This document shows positions 61,467 through 64,000 of a stretch of DNA of 64,000 bases, in pieces. How positions within the stretch are numbered: position 1 is the stretch's first letter; the number at the start of each line of letters is the position of its first letter. Origin of the DNA: DYRB01 sp963845265 (GTDB taxonomy: Bacteria > Pseudomonadota > Gammaproteobacteria > Chromatiales > Chromatiaceae); the NCBI GenBank assembly GCA_963845265.1, contig CAWJRN010000009.1, forward strand, positions 248,001 to 312,000, read 5' to 3'. A program made the position numbers and the translations under genes. The notes under the pieces were generated by a model. That model made no database searches. It saw only the letters and a list, made by a program, of their open reading frames with translations, and had not been told where the DNA came from.

Positions 61467-62087
61467 CTAGGCGTTGCCATGGAAGAACCGGCAGCGCAGG
61501 TCTCCGATCTCGATCAGGGCGGCCTCCGGCAGGGGCACCGCGGCGCCGCACGGTACTGGCTTGCCGTTGATGCCCATCTCCCGGGCGGGGTCGTCGCAGG
61601 TCACCACATAGCCTTCGCCTCGCCTGGCGATGACCACCTCGTTGGCACCGGCCCGGGTCAGGCGGGTGGTGTCGCGACGCAGCGCAAGCACCCGGCCGAT
61701 GTCGGGTCCGCTTTGGATTTGCACATAGGCGATAGCGGCCAGGGGCGGCTGTTCTACGTCGGGGGGCTTGGGCGCGGTGGGCATCACCGCGACCTCCTGG
61801 GCTGCCTCCGCATAGTGCAGGGTGTGCTTGCCGATCTGGATCAGGTCGCCGTGGTGCAGGGGCGCTTCTTCGATCTTCTCGTTGTTCAGCAGCACCGGGC
61901 ATTCATCGTCGGCGGCGGTGATGCTGTAGCCGTCCGGGTGGACCGAGATCATCGCGTGGAGAGGGGCGACGGCCAAGCTGTCGATGACGATTTCGCAGTC
62001 CGCGTCGCGGCCGATCTTGGTCGGGGCGTCACTCAAGTGGTGGATCGAGATCAAGTGCCCCTTAAAGGACAGCGTCAATTTGGCCAT
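61467..62087 (-). CDS. Tandem FHA-domain protein
   Basis: This soluble protein has 206 residues from ATG 62085-62087. Residues 1-90 form an FHA domain (TKIGRDADCEIVIDSL ... APLHAMISV ... LNNEKIEEAPLHHGDLIQIG). Residues 110-206 form a second FHA-like unit (GRVLALRRDTTRLTRAG, MGINGKPVPCG, ALIEIGDLRCRFF). In the first domain the usual SxxH Ser is replaced (VAPLHAM), so phosphothreonine binding may be weak. FHA proteins read Thr phosphorylation, so a link to the Ser/Thr kinase at 36555 is conceivable. It shares strand with the CNNM gene upstream (162-bp gap) and the CDF gene downstream. Confidence 0.85.
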   Translation of the reverse strand: MAKLTLSFKGHLISIHHLSDAPTKIGRDADCEIVIDSLAVAPLHAMISVHPDGYSITAADDECPVLLNNEKIEEAPLHHGDLIQIGKHTLHYAEAAQEVAVMPTAPKPPDVEQPPLAAIAYVQIQSGPDIGRVLALRRDTTRLTRAGANEVVIARRGEGYVVTCDDPAREMGINGKPVPCGAAVPLPEAALIEIGDLRCRFFHGNA

Positions 62088-62249
62088 GACATGGATCCGG
62101 TGGTGGAACTGCCGGCGGGATGGGGTCCGCCTGTCTTGCCCGGGCGCCGCGCCTGGTGTGCGTGCAGGGGCGGCGCTTCGGTGCGCGAATACTAGCAAGT
62201 TGGATGGGTTGGGGCATTGTCTCTGTGACGAGCCTGTCCCCATCTGGTC

Positions 62250-63548
62250 TCAGGATGGGGTGGCCGATGGAGTCGGTCGCGGGCGGCGCGGGACCCAGGG
62301 CGTGTAGCGGACGGTCTTGACCCCGTTGTCCGCGGTTTGGGTGATCTCCAGGGGGTGGCCTTGAAGCATCAGGCTGGTGCCGGGCTCTGGGATGGTCTCC
62401 AGGTAGTCCAGGATCAGGCCGTTGAGGGTCTTGGGGCCGCGGGTCGGGAGTTGCCAGTGCAGCACCCGGTTGAGATCGCGCACCGCGATACCGCAGTCGA
62501 TCAGCAGACTGCCGTCGTCGTCCCGATGGATCTCCGAGATCTGGTCCGACGGGTCTGTGCTGAACTCCCCGACGATCTCCTCCAACAGGTCCACCAGGGT
62601 GACCAGCCCGAGGAAATCCCCGTACTCGTCCACCACCAGGGCCACGCGGCGCTTCTCGCGCTGAAAATTGAGCAGTTGCTGGTAGAGGGGGGTGCCCTCC
62701 TGGACATAGTAGGGGGTGCGGCAGATCTTTCGCAGCAGGTCCCGGTCGAGCCGGCCGTGCCTGAGGACCGCATGCAGGGCGCTGCGGGCGTGGAAGATGC
62801 CGACGACGTTGTCGATGTCGCCATCGAACAGGGGCAGGCGGGTGTACTGGGTATTTTGGATGGCGCTGATGATCTCGTCCTCCGGGTCCTGGAGGTCGAT
62901 ACCCGCCACCTCATGGCGGGGGACCATGATGTCCTCCACCGTGGCGCGGTCCAGGTCGAGGATGCCCAGCAGCATGGTGCGGCTGCGCTCGGGGATCATG
63001 GCCCCGGCCTCGCTGACCACCGTGCGCAGTTCCTCGCGGCTCAGGGCCTGACCGTCGCCCGCCGGGGCCTCGATGCCGAGCAGCTTGAGGACCGCGTTGG
63101 CGATCAGGTTGACCACCCAGACCAACGGATAGAGCAGCTTGAGTAGCGGCGTGTAGACATAGGCCGCCGGGTAGGCCAGGCGCTCCGGGTGCTGGGCGGC
63201 CAGGGTCTTGGGCGCCACCTCGGAGAAGATCAGGACCACCAGGGTCAGGATACCAGCGGCTATGGCGATGGCCGTCTCCCCGCCCAGCTCGATGGCGATC
63301 ACGGTGGCCAGGGAGGAGGCGAGGATATTGACGAAGTTGTTGCCCAGCAGGATCAGCCCGATGAGGCGCTCCGGACGCTCCAGCAGGGCCTGGGCGAGCT
63401 GGGCCCCGCGGTGGCCGTGCTCGGCGCGGTGCCGCAGTCGGTAGCGGTTGACGGTCATGAGTGCCGTCTCGGACCCGGAGAAGAAGGCCGACAGGGCGAG
63501 CAGGGCGACCAGAGCGAGAAACAGCCAGGGCAGGTGCAGGTCCGTCAT
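62250..63548 (-). CDS. CNNM/CorC-type transporter (CorB/YfjD-like)
   Basis: This protein has 432 residues from ATG 63546-63548. It has a DUF21 domain (LSAFFSGSETALMTVNRYRLRH; ILLGNNFVNILASSLATVIA; LIFSEVAPKTLAAQHPERLAYP), a CBS pair (IMVPRHEVAGIDLQDPED; LVVDEYGDFLGLVTLVDLLEEIVGEF) and a CorC_HlyC domain. It is closest in layout to CorB, thought to act in Mg/Co efflux. Its start overlaps the AmmeMemoRadiSam A stop (ATGA). Confidence 0.9.
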   Translation of the reverse strand: MTDLHLPWLFLALVALLALSAFFSGSETALMTVNRYRLRHRAEHGHRGAQLAQALLERPERLIGLILLGNNFVNILASSLATVIAIELGGETAIAIAAGILTLVVLIFSEVAPKTLAAQHPERLAYPAAYVYTPLLKLLYPLVWVVNLIANAVLKLLGIEAPAGDGQALSREELRTVVSEAGAMIPERSRTMLLGILDLDRATVEDIMVPRHEVAGIDLQDPEDEIISAIQNTQYTRLPLFDGDIDNVVGIFHARSALHAVLRHGRLDRDLLRKICRTPYYVQEGTPLYQQLLNFQREKRRVALVVDEYGDFLGLVTLVDLLEEIVGEFSTDPSDQISEIHRDDDGSLLIDCGIAVRDLNRVLHWQLPTRGPKTLNGLILDYLETIPEPGTSLMLQGHPLEITQTADNGVKTVRYTPWVPRRPRPTPSATPS

Positions 63549-64000
63549 GAATGATCGCCGAAGGATTCCGTCGTATAGCGCGCCACCTGGACGCGGTCCG
63601 ACCAATGGTTCGTTGGCAAGCCGGCCTTGCGCTTGAGCTGGTTGAGGAAGTCCCGTGCCTTGGGTAGGGACTCCCAGACCGACGGCAGGAAGGTTCCGCG
63701 GGCCTGTCCATCGGTGAGGATGAGCCCGTCGATGCCGGGGCGGATCTGGGCCAGTAGGTCCGCCTCGGAGGTGAAGCTCATGGGTTCCGGGGGCGTCAGG
63801 ACCGAGATATGGATCTCCAGGTCCGGCAACTCCCGGTGAGCCAGGGGCGCAAAGCGCGGGTCCCGGAAAGCGGCGGCGTAGGCATTGTCTGCCACGTCCC
63901 GCACCAGGGGTTCGACCGCCTCCAGGTGGCCGATGCAGCCGCGCAGTTTGCCCCCCAGATTCAGCGTGACGAAGGCGGCGAGCCGGGCACACAGGGGCTC
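63545..64000 (-). CDS. amrA: AmmeMemoRadiSam system protein A (AMMECR1 domain), 5' end outside window
   Basis: The frame is open to the window edge for 152 codons. AMMECR1 motifs are visible: LGGKLRGCIGHLEAV, the N-terminal hallmark with RGCIG; then AYAAAFRDPRFAPL, LEIHISVLTPPEP and the end FLPSVWESLPKARDFLNQLKRKAGL. AMMECR1-domain proteins occur with a Memo and a radical SAM protein in bacteria (AmmeMemoRadiSam); these would lie outside the window. It is translationally coupled to the CNNM gene by a 4-bp overlap. Confidence 0.93.
   Translation of the reverse strand, partial: EPLCARLAAFVTLNLGGKLRGCIGHLEAVEPLVRDVADNAYAAAFRDPRFAPLAHRELPDLEIHISVLTPPEPMSFTSEADLLAQIRPGIDGLILTDGQARGTFLPSVWESLPKARDFLNQLKRKAGLPTNHWSDRVQVARYTTESFGDHS

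Noticed and set aside
1..64000. tRNA, rRNA or CRISPR features
   Set aside because: Reading both strands of the intergenic regions gave no cloverleaf with a T-loop consensus, no rRNA motifs and no regularly spaced direct repeats.

Overview
The window is a GC-rich stretch of a gammaproteobacterial chromosome. The best guess is a member of the Chromatiales (purple sulfur or related sulfur-oxidising bacteria), but this is inferred, because no marker gene here fixes the taxon. The housekeeping order rpmG-rpmB-radC-coaBC-dut-algC-argB ... pyrE ... rph-kinase-yicC matches the neighbourhood known from Pseudomonas-type gammaproteobacteria. The order rdgB-yggS-proC-yggT-yggU is also typical. DUF302, an ArsR-rhodanese fusion and a DsrE-type gene hint at sulfur metabolism. 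No tRNA, rRNA or CRISPR array was seen.

Layout. 1-3351: minus-strand run of DUF302 protein, 5'-nucleotidase, a periplasmic protein and a HEAT-repeat protein cut by the window edge. 3451-12876: the most unusual locus. A SrfA-like membrane protein with periplasmic Cys-paired repeats diverges from a six-gene plus-strand operon: secreted vWA protein, ABC ATPase, FtsX-like permease, SUMF1-fold protein and two lipoproteins. Gene types and order match ppkA-tagT-tagS-tagR-tagQ, the sensory part of the type VI secretion threonine-phosphorylation pathway, yet there is no kinase in the operon and no secretion gene in the window. 12986-17342: accessory zone with a MITE-like repeat, ArsR-rhodanese regulator, frameshifted DsrE gene, remnants of ISAzo13- and IS110-type transposases, and two orphan exported or membrane proteins.

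17343-38538 is largely core: two CNNM/CorC proteins, ribosomal proteins L33 and L28, RadC, CoaBC, Dut, a sensor-fused AlgC, ArgB, PyrE, a degenerate dynamin-like GTPase, the proC/yggS/rdgB group, RNase PH, a Ser/Thr kinase and YicC. 38573-41682 is a SEDS (FtsW/RodA-like) plus transpeptidase pair. 41922-43264 has glyoxalase I and a MipA-like porin. 43666-49379 forms a sugar PTS unit: NagE-like permease with two EIIB domains, an EIIA-HPr-EI fusion and an OprB porin.

49613-53189 is a vitamin B12 module: cobalamin riboswitch, btuB, a BtuM-type S-component and cobO. 53433-60419 is an eight-gene Mrp/Mbh-like cation/proton antiporter operon with three NuoL/M/N-type subunits, one lacking the usual TM5 glutamate. 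60512-64000 holds a CDF metal exporter, a tandem FHA protein, a third CNNM/CorC protein and the 5'-cut end of an AmmeMemoRadiSam A gene. Several palindromic repeats are scattered between genes.
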